Assembly (NCBI GenBank): GCA_001557505.1
Contig: LSAX01000006.1
Coordinates: forward strand, 3,410,001 to 3,474,000
From: Reticulascus tulasneorum
Taxonomy: Eukaryota; Ascomycota; Sordariomycetes; Glomerellales; Reticulascaceae
DNA: 64,000 nt
Direction: 5' to 3'
Part shown: one piece after another, positions 45,639 through 56,996 of the stretch
Layout: each line of letters starts with the position of its first letter
Position numbering within the stretch: the first letter of the stretch is position 1
The notes under the pieces: generated by a model
What the model saw: only the letters and a program-made list of their open reading frames with translations
Database searches by the model: none
Told to the model about the DNA's origin: nothing
Translations under genes and position numbers: made by a program

Positions 45639-47308
45639 ATGGTCAAGTCGTTCGTTTCTGGCGCTGCGGCCACCACCGCAGCGCTGCTGATGGCAGGAAG
45701 TCTACCGCTTGTCAACGCACAGGTCTACCAGGTCGGAAATTCACGTATGTTCTGCAAATGATACCTGGATCCGTGCTGTGTAATTTTGCAAGTCCCCCCC
45801 GAACTAACCGTAAATGCCCCCATTCGCAGAGCAGATTCGGGAAACAGCCCGTTCCGTGGCGTACGACTTGATGCTTTTCTACCAAGGAAACAAGACTGGT
45901 CAGATACCCGGCATTCTTCCAGGACCGCCGACAGAAAACAAAGGTGATTACTACTGGTGGGAGGGCGGCGCCATGATGGGCACATATATCGACTACTGGC
46001 ACCTGACGGGAGATTCGAGCTACAACGCTGTCGTGATGGAGGGCATGCTGCACCAGACCGGCGACCAGGCCAACTACATGCCTCTGAATCACACTGCCTC
46101 GCTAGGAAACGACGATCAAGGGTTTTGGGGCATGTCCGCGATGCTGGCCGCCGAGACCAAATTTCCAAACCCGCCGGAGGACAAGCCGCAATGGTTGGCA
46201 CTTGCGCAGGCCGTATTCAACACGCAGGCGGATGAATCTCGACATGACGAGACATGCAATGGTGGTCTGAGATGGCAGATTCCTCTATCCAACGCTGGAT
46301 ACAACTACAAGAACAGTACGCCCCCTCCCCTTTCCCCTCCCCTTTCCCCTCCCCTTTCCCCTCCCCTTTCCCCTCCCCCTCCCTGATAGACGGAGATTAC
46401 GGGCCTGGCTGACTCTGACCCGCAGCCATTGCCAACGGTTGCTTCTTCAACCTCGGCGCCCGTCTCGCCAGGTATACCTCCAATGAGACGTACGCCACAT
46501 GGGCGGAGGAGACCTTCAACTGGCTTTGGGGCGTGAACTACATCGATCACGAGACGTGGCAGGTATATGACGGAGGACATGTCGAGCACAACTGCACCGA
46601 CGTCAATAAGGCGACCTTTTCCTACAACGCGGCAATCCTGATACAGGGATCTGCGTTCATGTACAACTACGTACGTCTCGACCCTAGACTCCGGGAGGGC
46701 AATATGATAAGCTAACATACCAATAGACCAACGGCTCAGACGTTTGGCGCGAGCGGATTGAGAAGCTGACCGAGTCGCTCTTCGTGAACTTCTTCCCCGA
46801 AAATATCGCCTACGAAGTTCCCTGCGAGGGCCGCCAGGGCGCCTGCACCGCCGACATGATTTCCTTCAAGGGGTACGTCGCCAGATGGATGTCTGTGGTC
46901 GCCCAAATCGCCCCGTTCATGGCCGACACCATTCTCCCCGTATTGCGAACGTCCGCCGAGGCCGCCGTGAAGCAATGCACGGGCGGTGCCTCGGGTCGCC
47001 AATGCGGGTTCTACTGGAACCAGGGCGTGTACATCGACGTCGCGGTCGACAAGACCAGCGGCGCCGGCGAGGCGATGAATGTCCTCGCCGCTGTGTCCAG
47101 CCTGCTGATCAACGACGCAGCACCGCCGGTCACGAATAACACGGGTGGTATCAGCGAGGGAGATTACAACGCGGGACGCGGCAGTGCCACTCCGAGCAGG
47201 CACACCGCCCCCATCACGACAGCAGACAGGGCGGGTGCGGGCATCCTGACGTTCCTGGTCCTGGCGGGAGCCGTGAGCTCCTGGGGGTGGATGAGTCTTG
47301 GGGACTGA
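45639..47308 (+). CDS. GH76 mannan endo-1,6-alpha-mannosidase, DFG5/DCW1 family, GPI-type, 472 aa
   Basis: Four exons (45639-45744, 45830-46315, 46426-46670, 46727-47308). The N-terminal signal peptide is [20 protein letters not shown], cut near VNA. GH76 motifs: [20 protein letters not shown], the catalytic Asp pair in [21 protein letters not shown] and GRQCGFYWN. The C-terminus is Ser/Thr-rich and ends in a hydrophobic tail ([20 protein letters not shown]), as in GPI-anchored proteins. Family members transfer GPI-linked glycoproteins into the cell wall via alpha-1,6-mannan. Seven or so N-x-S/T sites are visible. Intron 2 contains a tandem repeat (separate entry). Confidence 0.95.
46318..46385. 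repeat. Tandem repeat inside GH76 intron 2
   Basis: A 12-bp unit (CTCCCCTTTCCC) is repeated about five times and fills most of the 110-bp intron. It is read without stop for 22 codons after the upstream exon before TGA. Confidence 0.9.
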
Positions 47309-48066
47309 TTGGGCGGCATCGTTTTGTAAAGCAGGAACGGTGGGCACGTGTTCGGACATACACTTCTTGTTAGGCGTTCTCATACCTCGGACATGGCCTC
47401 AATTGTAGCATCACAGGCCCGGATGGCCTACCGGTTTAGAATGGCTGGCGTTTTCAAATTAGTACCGGCATCGGAAATGGAAATTGTAAAAAAAATCAAA
47501 TCAATACATTGCAACGTTGACAGTGTCAAAGACTTCGCACTTTGCTCATGTCCTGTAAAATGTCCAGTCAGGCTCGTTGTATCGCATCCCAAGATCATCG
47601 CGTCCTAATGAGGGCGCTTAGAAGGCGCTGAAAACGAGGCTGCTGCCGGCACCCTCCAATGCCTGTTTCATCACTCATCGTCGGTTTGTGCCCGTCTTAC
47701 CTGGCATCCGCGAATACATTTCATAACATGTCTCAGGCTCCCCAGCACCTCATCATGGTACCCAGTCATTCCCGTCCCATGACATCTATCTATTGTCTTT
47801 TTCTTTTCGAGAGCTCAAGAGCCAGCTGAAGTGGATCAAATGTGTTCCCCCATGTCAGGTGGGATGAAGTCAGTTGAGGCGCTCTCGGGAGTCACCGGTT
47901 ACCCCTGCATCTGCCACGAGCACCCGCTTGCCCTAAACGAGGTTGGCGGCGTTGCACAAGCAACGCCCTGTCCCGATTGCCCCGATAACATCACCTCGAT
48001 GATTCATCCGCCATCTCACAACTTCATCTCTCACTGCATCCGGTTCAAAATACAGATCTGGACGCA
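47309..48066. other. Intergenic; aminopeptidase promoter
   Basis: Between two tandem genes for secreted proteins; no further gene seen. Confidence 0.5.
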
Positions 48067-49740
48067 ATGGCTGGAACTAAACGACTACTGTTAGGCGTAG
48101 CTGCCCTGGGGAGTGTTTCCGCGCTTCAACTCCAACAGCCACTACTGGCGGAGCAGGCGCCTTTAGTCATCACCGGCGCCGACCATGCACGTGCGAAGCC
48201 GTTGGTCGATAGCGAAGCTCTGCAGAAGAGCATTAGCAGCGACAACCTGCTGAAGCGCGCCGAGGAGCTCTTTGAGATTGCGAAGCTGTCGGAGGATGAA
48301 TACAATCATCCCACTCGAGTGATTGGAAGCGACGGTAGGCGATTTGCTCACTGTGTCTAACTCAGCTTGGCTACTGGATGATGAGCTTGGTGCTGATCAT
48401 GAAACCAGGCCACATTGGAACTCTGGCATACATCTACTCAACACTTGCTAAGCTTGGCGACTACTACACGCTCTCTAATCAGACATTCTCCGCCGTCTCT
48501 GGCAATATTAACGAGTTCCGCCTGATTATCGGCAACGACGTGCCCAGGTCCGCCTCGCCGATGAACCTGAGTCCCCCAACCACGAACAAGCAGCCAGTCC
48601 ATGGTAACCTGGCGCTTGTTGACAATGACGGATGCTCCTCGTCGGATTACCCTGCCTGGGTATTGGGCAACATTGCTCTCATCAAGCGTGGCACCTGCTC
48701 GTTTGGCGACAAGTCTGCGCAGGCTGGCAAGGCCGGCGCTATTGCTGCAATTGTCTATAACACCGACAAGGACGCCCTCCAGGGTACCCTGGGCACGCCG
48801 TCCCCTCACCATGTTGCCACGTTTGGTCTAGGTGGTGAGGAAGCGGCCCCGTTCGTCAAAAAGCTCGAGAAAGGCGACGAAATTGATGCCATCGCATACA
48901 TGGACTCCGTGGTCGAGACAATCTACACGGACAACATCATTGCCCAGACTACCGGAGGCGACCCGGACAACTGTGTCATGCTTGGCGGCCACAGCGACAG
49001 CGTCGACGCGGGTCCCGGCATCAACGACGACGGCTCCGGGACCTTGAGCCTTCTCGAGATCGCCACGCAGCTCACGAAGTACAGCGTCAACAACTGCGTC
49101 CGCTTTGCCTGGTGGGCCGGCGAGGAAGAGGGGCTTCTGGGATCGGACTACTACGTCTCCGTCCTACCGAAGGAAGAAAACCTAAAGATCCGACTGTTCA
49201 TGGACTACGACATGCTTGGAAGCCCGAACTACGCCTACCAGGTGTACGACGCGCGGAACAAGGTCAACCCGGTTGGCTCGCAGGAATTGCGGGATCTGTA
49301 TGTCGACTGGTACAAGGCGCACGATTTGAACTACACGTTCATCGCGTTCGACGGACGCAGTGACTACGATGGATTCATCAGGAACGGGATCCCTGGAGGT
49401 GGCATTGCTACCGGTGCGGAGGGGATCAAGACGAAGGAAGAAGCGAAGATGTTTGGCGGGAAAGCGGGTGACTGGTATGACCCCTGCTACCATCAGCTCT
49501 GCGACGATGTTGGAAATGTCAACCTGACGGCTTGGGAACTCAATACCAAGGTGAGTCCCTCACTTATGCTCCATAACTCTTGAGGTTTTACGGTTCTAAC
49601 CTTTCTTGCAGCTGGTCGCGCACTCTGTTGCAACCTTCGCCGTTTCGTTCGATGGCTTCCCCAAGCGAACAGAAGCGAAGATGATGGATGATACGTATCA
49701 GAAGACGACCAAATACCATGGTCACTGGCTCGTGATGTAG
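48067..49740 (+). CDS. Secreted M28 aminopeptidase (leucine aminopeptidase 2/aminopeptidase Y type), 512 aa
   Basis: Exons 48067-48334, 48409-49550 and 49612-49740 give 512 residues. The signal peptide is MAGTKRLLLGVAALGSVSA. A PA (protease-associated) domain at about 130-230 includes GNIALIKRGTCSFGDKS. The M28 zinc peptidase core shows all metal and catalytic motifs: GGHSDSVDAGPGINDDGSGT (His, Asp), AWWAGEEEGLLGS (catalytic Glu and ligand Glu), FMDYDMLGSPNY (Asp) and DPCYHQLCDD (His, with the Cys pair of the family). It removes N-terminal residues, preferring hydrophobic ones such as Leu, from peptides outside the cell or in the vacuole. Several N-glycosylation sites are present. Confidence 0.95.
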
Positions 49741-49855
49741 TTTTTGGTTACTCGTTTATCAGATGCTTCGCCGTACATGCGATCGATAGAGATGGGATGT
49801 ATTTAGTTTGGTTCCATAGCGTGCTTTGCGCATCACTGTATAGATATGTACAAGT

Positions 49856-50800
49856 TTATTGGACCGTGATCGTCGTTTTCGACTCAGTCCCATAGCCCTC
49901 ACTTATCATTTGAAGACGTTTCAAATCGAACGTCGGTTCCTCAAACTCCTCACACTGGAACATCCATGCTGTGCTACGGATCTTCTTGGTCTCAGCCCGG
50001 CCTCCGCGCGACCCATGAGCCCACCAGCCATTGCCATCGACCTCGGCGATAATGATATCAACCTGATCCTCGCTCGTCCACTTCTTGAAAAGCTGCTCTG
50101 CCAGATAGGATGGCCACACCTCCGCCGCAGCAGGGTTCCAGAAAACTCCAACGCGGTTGGATTCTCGGTTGCCCTTGCCCACTCTCCAGACGATAGACAC
50201 GATTAGATCATAGAGCTGTCCCATCCGCAACCCATCCGGGAACTCAAGTATCTGAAACTCCAACATGGAATACCGGTAACTTGGTAGTTCTAGCGTGTCG
50301 TTGATGAAACCCACTCTTCTCGGGGCCGGCTGCGCGACCAGCATCCGTCGCCAACTTGCCCCTTCTCTCGCAAAAGCCAGGTGTCTTTTCCGTCCGTTCC
50401 GCATGTCGGCGATGGCCATATCGCCATATGACATTCCCAACTGGCTCACATAGCCCAAGGCAGTGTGGTGCCTCGTGTACAGGTTGTTCGGCATTTGCCT
50501 CTCAGCATCAAGCAGTGGGCGGAAGAGTTTCCTAAGAAACGCATTCGTCTCGGTCTTTCGTGTTCGGGTATCCCGAGGTTTGAACTGCAGACGCTGCTGG
50601 ATGGGTGATGATGTGAGTATCAAGTCTCGCCACCGGGTGCAGACGAGCTGGGCCGCGGTGAGGAGGTTGCGGGTACTGAGGAAGCAGAAGATGAGCTCGC
50701 AGAGCTCGGGAATGCAGAAGACAGCCTCACAGGCGGGATTTGGCTGGTTTGCGGCTTGTGTAGGGCGAGCACGCCGGCCCTTGGCTTTGGGGCGTTTCAT
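49856..50800 (-). CDS. F-box protein, 314 aa, intronless
   Basis: Residues 27-70 form an F-box: AVFCIPELCELIFCFLSTRN followed by LLTAAQLVCTRWRDLI. The rest contains no repeat domain and is of unknown function; similar single-exon F-box proteins are numerous in ascomycetes. The N-terminus is basic (MKRPKAKGRRARP). It presumably serves as substrate adaptor of an SCF ubiquitin ligase through Skp1; the substrate is unknown. It is convergent with the aminopeptidase gene. Confidence 0.88.
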   Translation of the reverse strand: MKRPKAKGRRARPTQAANQPNPACEAVFCIPELCELIFCFLSTRNLLTAAQLVCTRWRDLILTSSPIQQRLQFKPRDTRTRKTETNAFLRKLFRPLLDAERQMPNNLYTRHHTALGYVSQLGMSYGDMAIADMRNGRKRHLAFAREGASWRRMLVAQPAPRRVGFINDTLELPSYRYSMLEFQILEFPDGLRMGQLYDLIVSIVWRVGKGNRESNRVGVFWNPAAAEVWPSYLAEQLFKKWTSEDQVDIIIAEVDGNGWWAHGSRGGRAETKKIRSTAWMFQCEEFEEPTFDLKRLQMISEGYGTESKTTITVQ

Positions 50801-52048
50801 TCTGCTTAGTCTGGTGAGTTTTTGGGTTTTTGGCTTGATCTAGAACTTGCTGCTGGGGTTGGAAACAGACCTGCATAGTTATACCCATCGTTCTGCAAGC
50901 TGGGGCTGTGCATCGTGAAGGTGCGGATCAGGATGCCAGTGAGTCATGATCGCGCACGCAAAAAAAAAAAGGGCCAACGGTCCGAGGACCAAGAACTACA
51001 TCAGAGGCGATGCCTGCGAGCTGGGTGCCTGGACAAATGAGCAAAGAGATCATATTTGTGTAGCAGTATGGCTTTGAGGAGCTGGGTAAGAAGCAGGCAG
51101 CATAGCAAGTTCAAACAGAAAGAGTCTCTGGCATATCTTCCCAGGGGAGGATCTAGAGCAGGGTTAACTACCGGTACTGGCCCATATTTGGAGCTGAGAG
51201 TAAGAATCAATGCTAGCATTGTCTTCCTGGGAAGTGAATATTTTGTAGTGCCTCTTAAGACTATCTCTGCTAGAGAAGCTTGTGTTTCCATATGTATCTC
51301 AGATGACAAGAAGCCGTCCATGATTGGAGGTTACAATAAGAGACGGAGTAGTCACATCATACCTAGTAGTGTGGGGCCTCTGCCCTGGGGGATTCGAGAA
51401 GTTTGATGGGTTGGCCGTTTATTTCTAGCGGGTGAAGCCCCTGAAGCAAATACGCTATAATTAAGTCCAATTTCACCGCTATAACTAGCATGGACGCCCC
51501 AAAGTTTAGTAGCAAGACCGCCACAAGTGCTGCATTGTGGAGTACGTACTTGAAGTCCTCATCTGCGTGACTTGCAATCATGGATGCTGTATAAGATGGT
51601 AAACTAGACTAAGGTACACTCCAGCGCAACAAGATGCGGTCAAAACGCCCAAGATCTAGGGAGCTGCGCACATTCGTCTTCTCAGGTGCAACACGGTCTA
51701 TTACGCCAGATGTACGGCTGTGCCACGTCCTGCCCCATCTTACGAGGTCTTGCGATCGGTTTCAAGGTCAGGGACCAGACGAGCGTTGTGACTCAACAGA
51801 TATTCCGTCAAGGTCGTCACAACCTCATATCATACGGCAAGCTCGCCAGCACCTGGCTTACGGTAAGGACTCAACTTTTAGCAACACCCAGGACTTCGGA
51901 TCCGCGTCATCATACTTGTCTGCGGGTGTTCGTTCAGGTTCGCGACATCGGTAGCTATGCGCCGTGACATTTGATGTAATGAAGACGAGGTAATCATATT
52001 ATACACGCTGCGCCTCGAAGCCTTGGCGTCGCAGAAGTAGCTAATTCC
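50801..52048. other. Intergenic, nothing supported
   Basis: 1.2 kb between the F-box start and the Sam50 stop, both on the minus strand. It holds a poly-A run near 50960. Short frames up to 116 codons show no family resemblance. Confidence 0.5.
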
Positions 52049-53796
52049 TCAGAGAAAGTTGATCCCTACACCAACTTGGAAGCCCTTCGTGCCCTGTTCA
52101 CCCCGTCTTAACACCAACGGGAGGCTGAAGTTCAGCTCAAATCGCGCGACAGGATGGGCATACACCAGTCCCACGCCTGCTGCGAGAGATGGCAAGCCAT
52201 TTCCAAGCTCGCCGACGGCAGCCCACATGCCATCTCTTACCGCTTTCGCATCTATGCCCTGCCCTGTCGAGTCTCTGCCCTTGCCTTTGTTCTTCAGCCC
52301 TACGAGTCTTCCGCCATTTGCAAAGATTTGGAACCGCAGAGCCGAGTCGGGGCCCTTGTAGGGAAGAGGAAAGAGCATGTTCACGCTGCCGGCTGCAAAC
52401 ACGTCGCCTCCGACGCCATCTTGGCCGTCGTGGGGACCGAGGCCACCCAGCTTGAATCCTCGAACATCGGTTGGGCCACCCAGCTGGAATCGATCGTTGA
52501 CACGACTTGGGAGCGCCCTCCCTCCGAGAGAATATCCCAGTGGAAGGGGGTATAGCAGACCCAGGCGAAGGCCTCCACCTATCGAGATACCTGTTCGGCC
52601 ACTGAAACCTGGTAGAGGAACAGGAACCGCGCCTCCTACTTCAAATTCTCCCTTGGTAAAGGCAACATCCCCTCCCAATGGGCCCACACCGGCACATTCG
52701 AAAAGGGATCGCACCACATAGCCACTCTGTGGGAGTTGCGGGTTATCACGTCTTTCTCTGTGAAATGTATGTCTGACTGCGCTCTTCACCGAGTCTCCAG
52801 CATCCGATCGGATAGTCGGGCTGGCGCCGTCTCGTAGACTGGTCAATTGACGCCACATGCCAGAGTACTCCACGGAGTGCAGATCACTAGCATTTGAGAG
52901 CCACGAATACCGAAGATTGCCACCCTTTAGAACCTCTTCGTGCGATGCCCATGATTTGTCGGTCGCCGAGGACAGTCCTTCAAATGCTACGCGCTGGTCG
53001 GGGTTGCTGAAAACCGGTGCACTGAGAATAGCACTGTATGCAGATCTTGTACGGGTTCCCGCACTCGCGTTGAGTGTGAGCTGTTCTGCGCCGCCAAGGA
53101 TGTTCCGCCATAGCAGAGACGTATACGCTGAGCCTTCACTGTTTCCCACATCTGTGCCAGCGTTAAACTTGTATCGCGGTAGCTCTTTGACGACGATATC
53201 GATGTCTACGTCGGTAGGAGAGGAGGATGCATCGGTTTGGTTCGCACTGCTCATAAACACCTTAGGTGCTGGTTGGAAGATACCTGGGCTGGTTAGGTAC
53301 TGAAGTGCCATTCAGTGCGGCCAAATACATACCGAGTCGCTCCAGCTTCCCCTTCGCATCGCCCAGACGCAATGTAAGCCCACCAAGAGTGGAAGAAGAG
53401 TTTACATCTTCGCTTAGCACTGGCTCAAATATTGGATCCAGGAAGCCTCTTCTCGTGTTCGTGGCGCCGTGAACCTGTAGTTTGTTGATTGTCGTTGGCC
53501 TGGAGTTCTGGTCTTCCAACTGGCTAGGTGTTAGCAAGTCACCCCAAAGCAAGGCGAAACTCTTCCGAAACATACCAGCTGTATTACTCGCCGCGCCCTG
53601 GCCTCCTCTTGAAGCTTCAAGAACTCCGCTGAAGCTTCGGCTTCTCGTCGCAACGCATCTGGGTCCGATTGGAGCTTGCTGAAGGGGCCGGAAGCCTGTA
53701 TAAATGATCAAAATTAGCCCCCGTGGGAACTGGCAGCGAGGTCGTTGACCGGTGTTTACTCACAGAGCTTCCACCGGAGCTGGCATTGGAAGCCAT
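52049..53796 (-). CDS. sam50: Sam50/Tob55, Omp85-family mitochondrial outer-membrane insertase
   Basis: Exon 1 is MASNASSGGSS (53796-53764); three further exons follow, with the last long exon ending at 52049. A single POTRA-like segment (TTINKLQVHGATNTRRGFLD) precedes the Omp85 beta-barrel. The barrel carries the family signature in the last strands, including DRFQLGGPTDVRGFKLGGLG (the conserved R-G-F region of loop L6) and the C-terminal beta signal GFQVGVGINFL. The protein is the core of the SAM complex, which inserts beta-barrel proteins into the mitochondrial outer membrane. A helical charged segment (DALRREAEASAEFLKLQEEA) leads into the POTRA. It shares a 504-bp divergent promoter with the Ubc6 gene. 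Confidence 0.93.
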
Positions 53797-54300
53797 TGGG
53801 ACTGGCAGCCAACCTGGTCAGCTAAGGATCTCTGGCTGTCTCGGTATACAATCTGCAAGGAGTGAGCTTTGAATGCGATGCCGAACACCAGGTACTCCAA
53901 TTGGCAGGGTTCGGAAACATGGGTGGTGGGCTTGTGGCTGATGTGCGAACACAGCCTTGTGTGGCTGGTGGAATGACATAGCGTGCGCCGGCTATCTCCG
54001 AATCACCCCTGCCAGAGGCGGTTGCACTTGCCTACAGGTTGTTCTCACTGCGTCGATTCCCTTCTTCCTCCAACCTGAAGGACCAACCAACTACACCTCC
54101 TCCCAGAACGCCGTTGCTGGCCCCCCAACGGATCTTTTGACTCTGATTACAACCACTCATTCATTCGAACATTCTTTCTCGCGGTATTTCGTTTGCATCT
54201 GTCGAACTTCGTCAATAAGTCCGGGCCGAGTACGAGGTGACGACACATGTCCATTACCCCCTCCACGATTGACTAGACTTGGACATCGTCGCATCGCAAG
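53797..54300. promoter_or_regulatory. Divergent promoter of the Sam50 and Ubc6 genes
   Basis: 504 bp between two outward start codons. No specific binding site is identified. Confidence 0.5.
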
Positions 54301-55228
54301 ATGGCAGCAAGTCGAGCGGCGCAGAAGCGGGTGCGTATAACACCATTGTAAATATCTCTGTGATCTTGCTAACGCTGCATGCAGTTGACGAGGGAGTACA
54401 AGACCATTTCCGAGAATCCGCCTCCTTACATCGAAGCACATCCATCAGAGTCCAACATCCTCGAGTCAGTTGAACCCTCCGCCGCGTCCCAACCGTATTG
54501 TATGTTTACTAACAGGTGCAATCAGGTGGCACTACATCATTACCGGTCCAGAGGCCACTCCTTACCATGGCGGGCAATACTGGGGGACACTGGTCTTCCC
54601 ACCCAACTATCCATTCGCACCACCAGCCATCCGCATGCATACCCCATCCGGACGATTCCAACCGTCTACGCGACTTTGCCTGTCCATCTCCGACTTCCAC
54701 CCGAAATCCTTTAATCCAGCCTGGGAAGTCTCGACAATCTTGATTGGTCTATTGTCATTCATGACAAGCGAGGAGATGACGACGGGTTCCGTCTCCAGCA
54801 CCGAAACGGAACGAAAGTTTCTTGCATCTCGAACGAGGTGGTGGAACTCAACGGGCGGAGGGTCGCATGCGAAGTCAAATACAGCTCAGAAAGGCAATGT
54901 TAAGGCAGGCGATGGTGGTGCCAAGTTCCGATCCGAATGGTCCGAGGTTGACAAGGCAAACTGGGAGTGGATGAGGGAGAACAAGATCGACATGCCGACG
55001 GGAAACAGAACTGGGCCTGGCGCAGGTGCCTCTTGTGGACCGCAGCTTGGAATTGCGGCCGGAAGTGGGCATCAGGCCCAGGCTGTAGTCGATGCGGTGG
55101 TCCAACAACGCGAGGCTGGGAGAGGATGGCTGAATCGAAATAAGTTGATTGTCGCCGGCGGTGCTATTTTCATTTACGTTCTGATCGCAAGGCTACTTGG
55201 AAACAGCGACGGAACTGTTCGGACCTGA
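54301..55228 (+). CDS. ubc6: Ubc6-like ER-membrane ubiquitin-conjugating enzyme E2, 270 aa
   Basis: Exons 54301-54330, 54385-54464 and 54526-55228. The UBC fold runs from LTREYKTISENPPPYIEAHP to about residue 165. The active-site Cys is in STRLCLSISDFHP, with the short catalytic loop and the absence of the usual HPN that are typical of the Ubc6/UBE2J group (TGPEATPYHGGQYWGTLVFP). A C-terminal transmembrane anchor (NKLIVAGGAIFIYVLIARLL) ends the protein, giving a tail-anchored topology in the ER membrane. Ubc6 works with Doa10-type ligases in ER-associated degradation. Confidence 0.95.
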
Positions 55229-56996
55229 ACAAGAATTGGCAGTGGGCATGCACGGCAGGGGCGATATTGTGCACTATTCAAAGGGATAATATGGTTCAGC
55301 ATGGCGTTCTTGGTCTTTTCAGAGATGGCTGATACCGATACATGGAAGACTCTCATAGAGCAGACTACGATGGTTATGTGGCTTGGCTGGATGTGGATTG
55401 AAAGGATTCTCCCCTACCCTGTATTGTATTCATCTTCCCAGTTGTCTTTTTGAGTGTGTCAGTTGCACGAATTAACGAAGACCGTCGTCGTCTGGCTCCA
55501 TCTTCCCGATCCTGCTTGATCTAAGTGGCCTTCCATAGGTACGTATCACTGCAAACAGCATACGAATCCAGCGGCCTTGGACAAGCAGCAATTCCCGGCT
55601 GCTCGGAGAATGTGGCTACTTACAGGAGACATGGACCCTGCATGTATCGCAACAGAAAGTCTACGGATTGGATGTTTATACTATGTTATAGTGGAAGTTT
55701 CAGTTTTACACACTACCTATCCTACCATGACTGTCAGATATCAGAACAGTGAAGTCACAGCATAGATCGTGAAACGAAGCCATGTGGAATTTAAGGTTGG
55801 CGAGATGGTCAGCAGCATCGACGGGATACCGGAGTTCAACTTTTCTACCATGATAAACGCTTCGGCCGAGTAAACACGCCACCGTCTACAGAGCCTTAGT
55901 GTCGTCACTGCAGAATTGATTGAGGGGCCATGAATAGTGATTTGCCGCAACTAGTACAGTATGTACTGCACTCATGAATCCACCACATGTTGCTCATAAT
56001 CGGATGAGGTGATGTCTGTGCGCGGGGATGGACCCATAGCACTGGGAACTTATCAGGACACCCTGACGCACTTCGCGCTATGGTAAATGTTACAGACTTG
56101 GACGCCACGGTCATGCGACTGATCAAAGCTGAGGCATTTGATGGTGGGGGTAGTCATCCCAATGTCAACACTGGCTGTCCTTTGCCATCACCTGAAGGCT
56201 CCTCTGCTGATGTGGAATATTCAAATGGCTTAGAGAGAAGAGTGAGCAGCAACACTTATACGTGCCATGAGTGTGGAAATCAACCATAAAAGATGGCACG
56301 AATTAGATAAACTGGATAGCTTTAGGATTAAAAGTTTTCGCCTAGACTCTCACCATTGCTGTCTACCGAGAGCCCGGCTGTCTAGTTATGTACTACGTAG
56401 TATGTTGCGACAGTAGAAAGCAGGGTGGCCTTGGCGCAGATCAAACAGAACGGATTGACTCCATTCGGGGCCACCCTTCAGCTCCCGGAACTCCCGTCAG
56501 CACGGGCTTGCCCGATCACCAGCGTCCATCGCCTTCACCTACCTGGTTTTTGTCCTGCTTTCTGGCGAGGGAATAACCAAATTGACACTGAAAGCCAAAC
56601 AGCAGATGCAATGTAGCACCCTGTTCCCGGGTTTGGCCCAGCCATCGGCAAAGAAGATTGACTCCATTCCAACGTGATCGCCTTCACAAACGAGCCGGCT
56701 TGCCGTAAGGCGCATCACGCATCCCCTCACCAGTCGTCTGTATCTTCTAAGGCCCCCACCCTGGGCAGCACCCCTGGCTTCCTGGCGTCTCCATGTTTCC
56801 TAAGACCCAGGGTTTCCCGCCCCTTCCAGAAAAGCAGTACATGTCCCTCGTCAATCACATGGCCAACTGAACGTCGACCGCTTGTCTGCCCATCAGTGGA
56901 TTCTCTGGGGATGTTATCCTTAATATAAGAGGATAGGTCCCTGGCGTTTCTAGGTTTCTGGCAGTTTTAGACGGACCACGGTTCTGGGTGAACCCG
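55229..56996. other. Intergenic, nothing supported
   Basis: 1.8 kb between two plus-strand genes. Short frames of 60-126 codons lack recognisable domains. It includes the promoter of the MFS gene at 56997. Confidence 0.5.

Noticed and set aside
46736..47383. 215-codon minus-strand frame
   Set aside because: Antisense to the last exon of the GH76 gene.
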